Notes: generated from the letters alone by a model not told the origin. A stretch of DNA of 64,000 bases from Streptomyces sp. I05A-00742 (GCF_013055795.1 NZ_JABETO010000007.1:147388-211387); one strand, 5' to 3'; numbered from the stretch's first letter, positions 17,793 through 26,721 are shown. Translations and numbers: made by a program.

Positions 17793-18677
17793 GTGAGTGC
17801 TGCGATGCGAAGCCGTACCCCGGACCGCCTGTGCGCCGAGGCGGTCGAACTGGCCCGTGCGGCGGCCGAGGAGGCCGCGTTCCCCGGGCAGGTCGGTGAC
17901 CACGTCGAGGCCGTCGCCGACGGGGACCGCGTCGTCACGCACTACTTCCGCTGCCTCGACCCCGGCTACCGCGGCTGGCGCTGGGCCGTCACCGTCGCCC
18001 GCGCCTCCCGCGCCAAGAACGTCACGCTCGACGAGACGGTTCTGCTGCCCGGCTCCGACGCGCTCCTCGCCCCCGAATGGGTGCCCTGGAGCGAGCGGCT
18101 CCGCCCCGGCGACATGGGCCCCGGCGATCTGCTGCCCACCGAGGCGGACGATCTGCGGCTGGAGCCCGGCTGGACCGGTGCGGAGGAGCCCCCGCCGAAC
18201 TCCGCCGTCTCCGAGGAGCTGACCGAGCTCGCCGACGCCGAGGACGCCGACGTCGCCCCCGGTCCGCCCTCCGCCCAGCCCACCGCCCCCGCACGCGGCA
18301 CTCTCACCTCGGTCGCCGAGGAGCTCGGCATGCGGCGCGCCCGTGTGCTCTCCCGCTACGGCCTGCACATCGCCGCCGACCGCTGGGACGAGTCCCACGG
18401 TGCGAAGACACCGATGGCTCAGGCCGCTCCTGCTTCCTGTGTCAGCTGTGGCTTCCTGATTCCCATCGGGGGCTCGCTCGGGCAGGCGTTCGGTATTTGC
18501 GGCAATGAGTTCGGGCCTGCGGATGGGCATGTCGTCTCGCTGTCGTATGGGTGCGGGGGGCATTCCGAGGCTGCTGTGATGCCTAAGCCTCCGCGGCCGG
18601 CGGAGCCGGTGATTGATGAGACGGTGGTTGATTTGCTGCCGCTGGGGGGCGAGGACGAGGACCTGGGGCACGCGTAG
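17793..18677 (+). CDS. DUF3027-family protein
   Basis: A 294-residue soluble protein starting at GTG 17793. The first ~110 residues are well conserved in the family (FPGQVGDHVEAVADGDRVVT, HYFRCLDPGYRGWRWAVTVA). A variable acidic linker follows. The C-terminal zinc-ribbon-like part has the cysteines and His CVSC, GICGNE and YGCGGHSE. The last ~80 codons use A/T third positions far more often than the rest of the gene. Function unknown. Confidence 0.82.
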   Translation: MSAAMRSRTPDRLCAEAVELARAAAEEAAFPGQVGDHVEAVADGDRVVTHYFRCLDPGYRGWRWAVTVARASRAKNVTLDETVLLPGSDALLAPEWVPWSERLRPGDMGPGDLLPTEADDLRLEPGWTGAEEPPPNSAVSEELTELADAEDADVAPGPPSAQPTAPARGTLTSVAEELGMRRARVLSRYGLHIAADRWDESHGAKTPMAQAAPASCVSCGFLIPIGGSLGQAFGICGNEFGPADGHVVSLSYGCGGHSEAAVMPKPPRPAEPVIDETVVDLLPLGGEDEDLGHA

Positions 18678-18684
18678 GGGGGTA

Positions 18685-18988
18685 GCCCCGGGCCCGCCCT
18701 TTCACCGTTTCTTGCAGGGGCTGCGCCCCCGCACCCCCAGAAGCGCGCTGCGCGCTCCCCCAGAGGGGGTACCCCCAGTCCTCAAACGCCGGACGGGCTG
18801 AATCGTGCGCCCGGGCGCGACAACCAGCCCGTCCGGCGCTTGAGGACGCCGCGCGCAGCGCGGCTCGGGGGCGCGGGGCAGCGGCACGCCATCCAGCCCG
18901 TCCGGCGTTTGAGGACAACCGCGCGGAGCGCGGTTTCAGGGGGCGTGGGGCCCTCCCCGCAGAAACGGTGAAAGGGCGGGCCCGGGGC
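18685..18988. repeat. Interspersed repeat element with 26-bp perfect terminal inverted repeats
   Basis: Bases 18685-18710 and 18963-18988 are exact reverse complements. Inside are three variants of a Streptomyces repeat core, CCGTCCGGCGTTTGAGGA or its complement, at about 18779-18800, 18825-18845 and 18897-18915, in both orientations. It has no coding capacity and fills the gap between two plus-strand genes. It resembles a REP- or MITE-like element and could fold into one long hairpin acting as a terminator. Confidence 0.75.
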
Positions 18989-19068
18989 GCCAACACGGTA
19001 CGTTCACTCCTGGGCAATGCTTCGCGCCGGCGAAGCGCACGCACCGCGACGAGGGAGACGAACACAAC

Positions 19069-22000
19069 GTGAGCGGCACAGCGATGGATCCGTTCGGAAC
19101 CGCCCGCCTCCGCCGCGGCGTACTCGACGCCTGGACCGCGTCGCCGGCCCGCTTCCGGGAGGACGCCAACGCGGAGGAGGACCTCGCGCTGGGCGGCTAC
19201 CGCGACCGCCTCGTCGTCGAACTGGCCCAGAACGCGGCGGACGCGGCCGCCCGGTCGGGTGTCCCGGGCCGCCTCAGGCTGACGCTGCACGCGGCGCGGG
19301 AGGACGGCCCGGCGGTACTGGCGGCGGCGAACACGGGGGCGCCGCTGGACGCGGCGGGCGTGGAGTCGCTGTCGACGCTGCGGGCGTCGGCGAAGCGCGA
19401 GGAGGAGGGCGCGACGGGCCGCTTCGGCGTGGGCTTCGCGGCGGTCCTGGCGGTGAGCGACGAGCCGGCGGTGGTCGGCCGTACGGGCGGTGTGCGCTGG
19501 TCGTTGACGGAGGCGCGCGGCCTGGCGGAGGAGACGGCGGCGGGAACACCGGCGCTGGGCGAGGAGATCCGGCGCCGCGACGGCCATGTACCGCTGCTCA
19601 GGCTGCCGCTGCCCGCCGAGGGGGCGGCGCCGGAGGGCTACGACACGGTGGTCGTGCTGCCGCTGCGCGACGGCGCCGCGCAGGACCTGGCCGAGCGGCT
19701 GCTGGCGGGGGTCGACGACGCCCTGCTGCTGGCCCTGCCGGGACTGCGGGAGGTGGTCGTCGAGCTGCCGGGCGCGGAGCCCCGCACGCTGACCGCCCGT
19801 CAGGAGGCAGGGCACGTCGTCATCGAGGACAGCGCGGGCGCGGCCACCCGCTGGCGGGTGGAGCGGGCCGCGGGCCGGCTGGACGCGGCGCTGCTGGCCG
19901 ACCGCCCGGTGGAGGAGCGGCTGCGCCCGAACTGGTCGCTGACCTGGGCGGTCCCGGTGGGAGCGGACGGCGCGCCGGCCCGCCCCCGTACCGCGCCGGT
20001 GCTGCACGCGCCGACCCCCACGGACGAACCGCTGGGCCTGCCCGCCCTGCTGATCGCCACGTTCCCGATGGACCCGACGCGCCGGCACACCGCCCCGGGC
20101 CCGCTCACCGACTTCCTCACCGGCCGCGCCGCGGAGGCGTACGCCGCGCTGCTGCGCGACTGGCACCCCGTCTCGGCCGGCACCCTCGACCTCGTCCCGT
20201 CGCCGCTGGCGCAGAGCCCGCTCGACGCGGAGCTGCGCAGCCTGGTGCTGGAGCGGCTGCCGCGGGTGGCGTTCCTGCCGAGCGCGGCCCCCGCCCCGGA
20301 GGGCGAGGAGGCGTACGCGCTGCGGCCGTCCGAGGCGGAGATCGTGGAGGGCGCGGGCGCGGACACCGTCGCCGTGCTCGGCGAGCTGTTCCGCAGCCTG
20401 CTCCCCGCGGGTCTCGAACGCCGCCAGGAGCTGCGGGCGCTCGGGGTGTCCCGGGTGTCGCTGGGGGAGACGATCGACCGGCTCGCGGGCGTGGAGCGGA
20501 CGCCGGAGTGGTGGTGGCGGCTGTACGACAGCCTCGCCGGGGTGGACCCGGACCGGCTGACCGGCCTTCCCGTCCCGCTCGCCGACGGCAACCGCACCGC
20601 GGTCGGCCCCCGCCAGGTCCTGCTGCCCGCCGCCGACCCGGAGGCGGCGGCCGGCGCGGAGCGGCTGTCCCGGCTCGGTCTGCGCATCGTCCACCCGGAC
20701 GCCGCCCACCCGCTGCTGGAGAAGCTCGGCGCCACCTCGTCCTCGCCCCGCGCGGTGCTGACGACCCCTCAGGTGCGGGCGGCGGTGGCGCACTCGCTCG
20801 ACGCGGCGGAGGCGTGGGACGAGGACGTCCTCGACCCCGACGAGCTCGCCGACACCGTCCTGGCCCTGGTCCGCGACGCGAACCTCGCCCCCGGCGACGA
20901 GCCGTGGCTCGCCGCGCTCGCCCTCCCCGACGAGGACGGCGAACTCGCCCCGGCGGGCGAACTCGTCCTCCCCGGCAGCCCGTTCGAGCGTGTGATCCGC
21001 CCCGGCGAGCTCGCCGCGTGCGACGCCGCCCTGGCCGGGCGCTGGGGCGAGCAGCCGCTGACCGCCGTCGGCGTCCTGGCGACCTTCGCCCTCGTCCGCG
21101 CCACGGACGTCGTCCTCGACCCCGACGAACTGGAGCCGCGCGACGGCGACTTCGCCGAGCCGGACGACGCCGGGCTGCTGGACGCGGTGGACGTGTGGTG
21201 CGAGGACGTCCTCGACCGGTTCCCCGACACGCCCGTCCCCCCGGTGGCCACCGAGCTCACCGCCGTCCGCGACCTGGACCTCGTCGACGACGACGCCTGG
21301 CCGCAGGCCCTCGCGATGCTCGCCCGGCCGCCGCTGCGCGACGCGCTGACCGCCCCCGTGCGCGTCCTGCTGCCGGACGGCACGACGGAGAGCGTCCGCC
21401 CGTACACCGCGTGGTGGCTGCGCGGCCACCCCGTCCTCGACGGCCGCCGCCCCGCGGGCCTGCGCGCCGCCGGCGGGGACCCGCTGCTGGACGGCCTCTA
21501 CGAGGAGGCGGACGCGACCGGGTTCGCCGACGAGCAGGTGCTGCGCGCCCTGGGCGTCCGGACGACCGCCGCGGCCCTGCTGGACGAACCGGGCGGCCCC
21601 GCCGAGCTGCTGGCCCGCCTCGCCGACCCGGACCGCCCGGTGCGCGCCGACCGGCTGCACGCCCTCTACGGCATGCTGGCCGGGCTCGACCCCGAGGACG
21701 TGACCCTCCCCGACGAGCTGCGGGCCGTCGTCGACGGCGAGGTCCGCGTGGTGGACGCGGCCGACGCCCTGGTCGCCGACGCCCCCGACCTGCTCCCGCT
21801 GGCCGCCGGCCGCGCGCTGCTCCCCGTCCGCCCGGACCGGGCCGCGGAGCTGGCCGACCTTTTGCAGGTGCGACGGCTGAGCGAGGCCGTGCCCGCGGTG
21901 GTGGAGGCGAGCGCCGGAGAGCTCCGCGAGGTCCCGGACGGCGTCCGCGTCCTGCTGCCCGAGGCGCCGACGACCTATGTCGAGCACGAGGAACTGGCCG

Positions 22001-22185
22001 TCGACGGCGTCGAGTTGGACTGGCGTCTGGGGCCGGACGGGGTCCTCCACGCCACGACGCTGGAGGGTGTGGCGGCCGGTCTCGCCTGGGCCGCCGGGCA
22101 CTGGGCCCGCCGCTTCGAGGCGGCGGCGCTGCTGGAGGACCCGTCGCGCACGGCGGAGCTGGCGCGGGACCGGTGGTTCGACTGA
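19069..22185 (+). CDS. Sacsin-like protein with N-terminal GHKL (HATPase) domain
   Basis: A 1038-residue protein starting at GTG 19069. The N-terminal ~200 residues carry a GHKL ATP-binding fold. The N-box helix is LVVELAQNAADAAA, the G1 motif is reduced to AANTGAPLD, and the lid is ATGRFGVGFAAVLAVSDEP, as in Hsp90, MutL and sacsin. The remaining ~800 residues are Leu-rich and lack a recognised domain, and no membrane segments are seen. Probably a large cytosolic ATPase or chaperone-like protein. It stands alone between a repeat element and a pseudogene. Function unknown. Confidence 0.8.
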   Translation: MSGTAMDPFGTARLRRGVLDAWTASPARFREDANAEEDLALGGYRDRLVVELAQNAADAAARSGVPGRLRLTLHAAREDGPAVLAAANTGAPLDAAGVESLSTLRASAKREEEGATGRFGVGFAAVLAVSDEPAVVGRTGGVRWSLTEARGLAEETAAGTPALGEEIRRRDGHVPLLRLPLPAEGAAPEGYDTVVVLPLRDGAAQDLAERLLAGVDDALLLALPGLREVVVELPGAEPRTLTARQEAGHVVIEDSAGAATRWRVERAAGRLDAALLADRPVEERLRPNWSLTWAVPVGADGAPARPRTAPVLHAPTPTDEPLGLPALLIATFPMDPTRRHTAPGPLTDFLTGRAAEAYAALLRDWHPVSAGTLDLVPSPLAQSPLDAELRSLVLERLPRVAFLPSAAPAPEGEEAYALRPSEAEIVEGAGADTVAVLGELFRSLLPAGLERRQELRALGVSRVSLGETIDRLAGVERTPEWWWRLYDSLAGVDPDRLTGLPVPLADGNRTAVGPRQVLLPAADPEAAAGAERLSRLGLRIVHPDAAHPLLEKLGATSSSPRAVLTTPQVRAAVAHSLDAAEAWDEDVLDPDELADTVLALVRDANLAPGDEPWLAALALPDEDGELAPAGELVLPGSPFERVIRPGELAACDAALAGRWGEQPLTAVGVLATFALVRATDVVLDPDELEPRDGDFAEPDDAGLLDAVDVWCEDVLDRFPDTPVPPVATELTAVRDLDLVDDDAWPQALAMLARPPLRDALTAPVRVLLPDGTTESVRPYTAWWLRGHPVLDGRRPAGLRAAGGDPLLDGLYEEADATGFADEQVLRALGVRTTAAALLDEPGGPAELLARLADPDRPVRADRLHALYGMLAGLDPEDVTLPDELRAVVDGEVRVVDAADALVADAPDLLPLAAGRALLPVRPDRAAELADLLQVRRLSEAVPAVVEASAGELREVPDGVRVLLPEAPTTYVEHEELAVDGVELDWRLGPDGVLHATTLEGVAAGLAWAAGHWARRFEAAALLEDPSRTAELARDRWFD

Positions 22186-22215
22186 CCGGCCGGTCCCGCC
22201 GCTCCCGCCGGGCGG

Positions 22216-22499
22216 TCACTTGCAGGGGGTCGACGGCCCGTTCTGCCGGGTGAGGTTGTCGTTGGACATCCAGCCCGCGGTGCTCGTGCCGGACACGCGG
22301 GCGTACGTCCATTGGTGGCCGTACGCGTGACGGCGTAGCAGTGGCACCAGAGCTTTGTGCCGGACGTGACCGAGGAGACAGCGGAGCACACCTGGTCCAG
22401 CCCGGTCACCAGGTGGTAGGTGCTGGGTTCGGGTCCCGCTGGCTCCAGCCGCCGCAACTTTTTGACACCGGGCTCGGCTTCGCCGTCGGAGGCGATCAC
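22216..22499 (-). pseudogene. Broken gene for a small secreted SH3-like protein
   Basis: One frame reads YHLVTGLDQVCSAVSSVTSG then KLWCHCYAV. After a frame change near 22330 it continues HQWTYARVSGTSTAGWMSND and NLTRQNGPSTPCK before a stop at 22216. Joined, these make the C-terminal ~75 residues of a cysteine-containing secreted SH3-like protein. The sequence before STYHLV contains no signal peptide (MIASDGEAEPGVKKLRR), so the N terminus is also lost. Two lesions point to a pseudogene, not a sequencing slip. Confidence 0.65.
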
Positions 22500-22515
22500 G
22501 AGGGGGCCCGCGGCG

Positions 22516-23130
22516 TCACCGCGCGGCCTCCGCTAGGCGGACGAGGCCGGCGCGGAGCCGCCGCTCGCCGAGTTCGGGCAGGAGCGCGGTGATGTGCTCG
22601 GCGGACAGCGCGGCGAGCAGGGCGTGCGCGGTGTGGTCGGGGTCGGGCGCGCTGTCGAGCAGGATCGCCAGGTGGCGGTGCCAGAAGCGGTAGGAGCCGA
22701 TCCGATAGCGGGCGCCGGGGGACGCCGTCTCCGACATCCGGACGAGGTCCAGGTGTTCCAGCAGGTAGTCGAGGTACGCCTCGACGAACGCCCGGATCCG
22801 TTCGTCCGCCGCGGCGCCGGGGCCCAGGGGCGGCGGGCCGTACAGGATCGCCTCCTGGAGATCGCGCTCACGGGCGTCGAGGAGCGCCGCGGCCAGTCCG
22901 GACTTGTCGCCGAAGCGGCGGAACAGGGTGCCCTTGCCGACCCCGGCCGCCGTCGCCACCTGGTCCATCGACACGGCGTCCACGCCGTGTTCGGCGAAGA
23001 GGCGGGCCGCGGCGTCCAGGACGGCGGCGCGGTTGCGCGCCGCGTCGGCGCGCTCCTTGGGCGGTGGGCCGACGCGGAGCTCAAGGAGCCTTGCGGAAGC
23101 GGACTGTGGTCCGTTAGCGTCTGGAGTCAC
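22516..23130 (-). CDS. TetR/AcrR family transcriptional regulator
   Basis: A 204-residue regulator starting at GTG 23130. The HTH is clear: AAVLDAAARLFAEHGVDAVS, MDQVATAAGVGKGTLFRRFG, DKSGLAAALL (residues about 34-80). The C-terminal half is a helical effector domain. It is divergent from a rhodanese gene, with 36 bp between the starts. Two copies of a GGACTnnnGTCC-like palindrome lie there, one inside this gene's own first codons, so it probably represses both itself and the rhodanese gene. Confidence 0.88.
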   Translation of the reverse strand: MTPDANGPQSASARLLELRVGPPPKERADAARNRAAVLDAAARLFAEHGVDAVSMDQVATAAGVGKGTLFRRFGDKSGLAAALLDARERDLQEAILYGPPPLGPGAAADERIRAFVEAYLDYLLEHLDLVRMSETASPGARYRIGSYRFWHRHLAILLDSAPDPDHTAHALLAALSAEHITALLPELGERRLRAGLVRLAEAAR

Positions 23131-23149
23131 GTAACCGGACTATAGTCCG
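23100..23149 (+). promoter_or_regulatory. Paired operators between tetR and the rhodanese gene
   Basis: CGGACTATAGTCCG (23136-23149) is a perfect 14-bp palindrome. CGGACTGTGGTCCG (23100-23113) is a close second copy, 36 bp centre to centre, lying in codons 6-10 of the tetR gene. They bracket both start regions and are the probable binding sites of the TetR protein. A strong Shine-Dalgarno (GGAGGA) for the rhodanese gene follows at about 23155. Confidence 0.75.
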
Positions 23150-23166
23150 TCTTTGGAGGAAGTGAC

Positions 23167-23493
23167 ATGACCGCACTCATCACGCGTGACGAGCTCAAGG
23201 CAGCGATCGACGCGGGCTCCGTGACCGTCGTCGACGCCCTGGGCGGCGAGTACCACGCCCAGCAGCACCTGCCGGGCGCGCTGGCGCTGACCCTCGCGGA
23301 GGTCGACTCCAAGGCGTCGGGCCTGCTGCCCGACCGCGACGCCGCGATCGTCACCTACTGCTCCAACCCCGGGTGCCCCAACAGCAGTCAGGTCGCCGAG
23401 CGGCTGACCGCGCTCGGGTACACCAATGTCCGCAAGTACCGCGAGGGGATCCAGGACTGGGTGGAGGCCGGCCTTCCCGTCGAGTCCGCCTGA
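23167..23493 (+). CDS. Single-domain rhodanese-like protein
   Basis: A 108-residue rhodanese fold. The expected active-site cysteine is C65 in IVTYCSNPGC, followed by a second cysteine (C70) in the loop, as in Cys-rich rhodanese loops. Earlier landmarks are SVTVVDALGGEYHAQQHLPG. A sulfurtransferase or persulfide-sensing role is likely. It is translated from a strong GGAGGA ribosome site and controlled by the divergent TetR regulator. A GC-rich partial inverted repeat at about 23497-23541 after the stop may terminate it. Confidence 0.88.
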   Translation: MTALITRDELKAAIDAGSVTVVDALGGEYHAQQHLPGALALTLAEVDSKASGLLPDRDAAIVTYCSNPGCPNSSQVAERLTALGYTNVRKYREGIQDWVEAGLPVESA

Positions 23494-23583
23494 CCGCCGG
23501 GGCCGGGGCCGGTTCGGGGCGGCCCCGCCCCCGGCCCCGCCGGCGTCACGCCCCCGCGGCGGCGGGGGCGAGCGCCGTCAGGT

Positions 23584-24020
23584 AGTGGTCGTACGCCGAG
23601 CGCCAGGCGGCGGACGGCGCCCGGCTCTTCGGCATCCGGCTCGACGGGACGCCGGTCGGCGGGGTGATGTTCGTGGACTTCGACGCCGCCCTGGGGGTGT
23701 GCGAGATCGGGTGCCGGCCGGAGCCGGCCGGCGAGAGGCACGGCCTGGTCACCAAGGTCTGCGGCGCCCTGCCGGACCGGGCGTTCACCACCCGCGGGCC
23801 GCACCGCGCCGAGTGGAACTGCCGCGCCGACAACAAGCGGAGCTCCGCCATGGCCGAGCGGCTCGGCATGACGATGGAGGGCGTGCGGCGCGGGTACCGG
23901 CCGTACGACGGCGCCCGCCACGACAGGGAGGGCCGGGCGGCCCGGCCGGGGAGTGGCGTGCCCGCCGGTAGCGGGCGCCGGGAGTGGGTGCGCTCCCCGG
24001 AGCCCCGGCCCGCGTCCTAG
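23584..24020 (+). pseudogene. N-terminally truncated GNAT acetyltransferase remnant
   Basis: The frame opens right after a TAG at 23581-23583 and reads ADGARLFGIRLDGTPVGGVM, then DAALGVCEIGC and AFTTRGPHRAEWNCRADNKR, ending past ERLGMTMEGVRRGYRP. This is the C-terminal ~110 residues of a RimJ/RimL-type GNAT acetyltransferase, including the acetyl-CoA region. The first ~50 residues are absent and no good start codon with ribosome site precedes the remnant (GTG 23664 falls inside the fold). I treat it as a pseudogene. Confidence 0.6.
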
Positions 24021-24065
24021 GCTGGAAGGTGCGGCATCAGGACCGACGACGTTCGGGAGGCCGAC

Positions 24066-24257
24066 ATGACCAGGAAAGTAGCCGACTGCCGCAGGGTCCC
24101 CAGCGAGTCGCACTGCTCGCTCACCATCGCCGGTGAGGAGGACGAGGTGCTGCGCGCCGCGACCCAGCACGCCGTCTCCGTGCACCGGCACGAGGACACA
24201 CCGGAGCTGCGCGAACAGATCAAGGAGTTCCTGGAGGACGAGAAGACGCCCGCGTGA
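24066..24257 (+). CDS. DUF1059-family small protein
   Basis: A 63-residue protein matching the DUF1059 family: the N-terminal RKVADCRRVPSESHCSLTIA, with two cysteines, and then VLRAATQHAVSVHRHEDTPE and a helical tail. The ribosome site GGGAGG is at about 24055. Predicted soluble; function unknown. It is convergent with the P-type ATPase gene. Confidence 0.85.
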   Translation: MTRKVADCRRVPSESHCSLTIAGEEDEVLRAATQHAVSVHRHEDTPELREQIKEFLEDEKTPA

Positions 24258-24314
24258 CCGCTGAGGCGTCAGGGGCGGCGGAATGCCTCCCATGCAAAGA
24301 AGCTCCGTCCGGAG

Positions 24315-26702
24315 TCATGCGGGGAACTTCCGCCCCACCCACCGCCAGGCGATCTCCAGCACCAGCGCCGACGCGGCCGCGATACCCACCGCGGCCCAGG
24401 GCAGCGTCGTCCCCACCAGCTTCAGCGCGAAGAACCGCTGGAGCCACGGCACGCCCAGGACGACCAGGAAGGCCACGCCCATGGCGGCGACCAGCAGGAT
24501 CCGCCACCACGTATAGGGCCGGGCGATGATCGCCAGCACCCACATCGAGATCAGGAAGAGCGTCAGCGTCGCCGCGCTGGTCTCCGCGTCCAGGGCGCCC
24601 GCGCCCGAGTAGTGGTGCCGGGCCAGCAGGTACGTGGCGAACGTGGCCGCGCCCGCGATCAGTCCGGCCGGGACCGAGTACCGCATCACGCGCCGGACGA
24701 AGTTGGGCTTCGCGCGCTCCTTGTTGGGCGCCAGAGCCAGGAAGAAGGCGGGCACGCCGATCGTCAGCGTGGACAGCAGCGTCAGATGGCGCGGCAGGAA
24801 GGGGTACGGCACACGGGTGCAGACGACGAGGACGGCCAGCAGCACCGAGTAGACGGTCTTCGTCAGGAACAGCGTCGCCACCCGCGTGATGTTGCCGATG
24901 ACCCGGCGCCCCTCGGCGACCACCGAGGGCAGCGAGGCGAAGCTGTTGTTCAGCAGCACGATCTGGGCGACGGCCCGGGTCGCCTCGGAGCCGGCGCCCA
25001 TGGCGACGCCGATGTCCGCGTCCTTGAGCGCCAGCACGTCGTTGACGCCGTCGCCGGTCATCGCCACGGTGTGCCCGCGCGACTGGAGCGCCCCGACCAT
25101 GTCCCGCTTCTGCTGCGGGCTGACGCGGCCGAAAACCGACCCCTCGTCGAGGACCTTCCCCATGTCCTCGCGCTCCGCGGGGAGCTTGCGCGCGTCGACC
25201 GGGGACTCGGCGCGGGGCAGTCCGAGCTTGGCGGCGACCGCGCCGACGGAGACCGCGTTGTCGCCGGAGATGACCTTCGCGGCGACCTTCTGTTCCGCGA
25301 AATAACGCAGGGTGTCGCCCGCGTCGGGGCGCAGCCGCTGTTCCAGGACGACGAGCGCGGTCGGCCGGACGCCGTTGGCGACCTGCGGGTCGTCCAGCTC
25401 CCGGTCGGAGCGGGCGAGCAGGAGCACCCGCAGGCCCTGGGCGTTCAGCTCCTCGACCTCGGCGAGCGCCCGGTCGCCCTCCCGGAGGAGCACGTCGGGC
25501 GCGCCGAGCAGCCAGGTGCCGCTGTCGCCGCCGGGTCCGTCGAGGGCGGCGCCGCTGTACTTGCGGGCAGAGGAGAAGGGCAGCGACCCGGTGCAGCGCC
25601 AGCCCTCGCCGTCCGGGTAGGCGTCGGCGATCGCCTGGAGGCTGGCGTTGGGGCGCGGGTCGGACTCGCCGAGGGCGCCGAGCACCTGGCGGACGTACGC
25701 CTCCTCGGTGTCGGCGAGCAGGCGCAGGTCCGAGACGTCCATGCCGCCCTCGGTGAGCGTGCCGGTCTTGTCGAGGCAGACGACGTCGACGCGGGCCAGC
25801 CCCTCGATCGCGGGCAGCTCCTGCACCAGGCACTGCTTGTTGCCGAGCCGGATGACGCCGATCGCGAAGGCGACGGAGGTCAGCAGCACCAGGCCCTCGG
25901 GGACCATGGGGACGATCCCGGCGACCATCCGCCGTACCGCCTCCCGCCAGTCGTGCTCCTGCACCACGAGCTGGCTGATGATCAGCCCGATGGCCGTCGG
26001 GATCATCATCCATGTCACATACTTCAGGATCCGGCTGATGCCGGTGCGCAGTTCGGAGTGGACGAGCGTGAAGCGGGACGCCTCCTCGGCGAGCTGCGCG
26101 GCGTACGCCTCGCGGCCCACCTTGGTGGCGGTGAACGCGCCGCCGCCCGCGACCACGAACGAGCCCGACATCACCTGGTCGCCGGTCTTCTTCAGCACCG
26201 GGTCGGCCTCGCCGGTGAGCAGCGACTCGTCGATCTCCAGCCCGTCGGTCTCCAGGACCTCGCCGTCGACGACGCACTTGTCGCCGGGGCCGAGCTCGAT
26301 GACGTCACCGAGGACGATCTCGCCGGTGCCGAGGGCGACGGACTCGCCGTCGCGCCGGACGGTGGGTTTGGCCTCGCCGATGACGGCCAGCGAGTCGAGG
26401 GTCTTCTTGGCCCGCAGCTCCTGGAGGATGCCGATCGCGGTGTTGGCGACGATGACGAAGCCGAAGAGGCCGTCCTGGATCGGGCCGACGACCAGGATGA
26501 TCAGGAAGAGCACGCCGATGATGGCGTTGAAGCGGGTGAGGACGTTGGCCCGGACGATCTCCGTCACGGATCGCGAGGAGCGCACCGGGACGTCGTTGAC
26601 CTCGCCCCGGGCCACGCGTTCCGCGACCTCCCCTGCGGTCAGCCCGGGGTGCCGGGACGACCGGGCGGGAGCCTCGCGTGCCGTCTGCGCCGGATCGCTC
26701 AT
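24315..26702 (-). CDS. Cation-translocating P-type ATPase
   Basis: A 795-residue HAD-type P-ATPase starting at ATG 26702 (MSDPAQTARE). The phosphorylated aspartate is D311 in DKTGTLTEGG. The actuator loop is LLTGEAD (161-167) and the TM4 ion-site motif is PMVPEGL (265-271). The hinge and P-domain are MTGDGVNDVLALKDADIGVA. N-terminal metal-binding domains are absent and TM4 lacks CPx, so heavy-metal export is unlikely. The P2/Ca-ATPase-like arrangement suggests a divalent or other cation. It is 19 bp downstream of a DUF2530 gene on the same strand and probably co-transcribed. Confidence 0.9.
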   Translation of the reverse strand: MSDPAQTAREAPARSSRHPGLTAGEVAERVARGEVNDVPVRSSRSVTEIVRANVLTRFNAIIGVLFLIILVVGPIQDGLFGFVIVANTAIGILQELRAKKTLDSLAVIGEAKPTVRRDGESVALGTGEIVLGDVIELGPGDKCVVDGEVLETDGLEIDESLLTGEADPVLKKTGDQVMSGSFVVAGGGAFTATKVGREAYAAQLAEEASRFTLVHSELRTGISRILKYVTWMMIPTAIGLIISQLVVQEHDWREAVRRMVAGIVPMVPEGLVLLTSVAFAIGVIRLGNKQCLVQELPAIEGLARVDVVCLDKTGTLTEGGMDVSDLRLLADTEEAYVRQVLGALGESDPRPNASLQAIADAYPDGEGWRCTGSLPFSSARKYSGAALDGPGGDSGTWLLGAPDVLLREGDRALAEVEELNAQGLRVLLLARSDRELDDPQVANGVRPTALVVLEQRLRPDAGDTLRYFAEQKVAAKVISGDNAVSVGAVAAKLGLPRAESPVDARKLPAEREDMGKVLDEGSVFGRVSPQQKRDMVGALQSRGHTVAMTGDGVNDVLALKDADIGVAMGAGSEATRAVAQIVLLNNSFASLPSVVAEGRRVIGNITRVATLFLTKTVYSVLLAVLVVCTRVPYPFLPRHLTLLSTLTIGVPAFFLALAPNKERAKPNFVRRVMRYSVPAGLIAGAATFATYLLARHHYSGAGALDAETSAATLTLFLISMWVLAIIARPYTWWRILLVAAMGVAFLVVLGVPWLQRFFALKLVGTTLPWAAVGIAAASALVLEIAWRWVGRKFPA

Positions 26703-26721
26703 GCTCCGACGGTACGGGCGT

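Noticed and set aside
18583-22101. Very long antisense open frame (over 1100 codons) opposite the sacsin-like gene
   Set aside because: High GC removes stop codons from the complementary frame. The translation is Arg/Gly/Ala-rich without domains, and the plus-strand frame has the normal codon bias.
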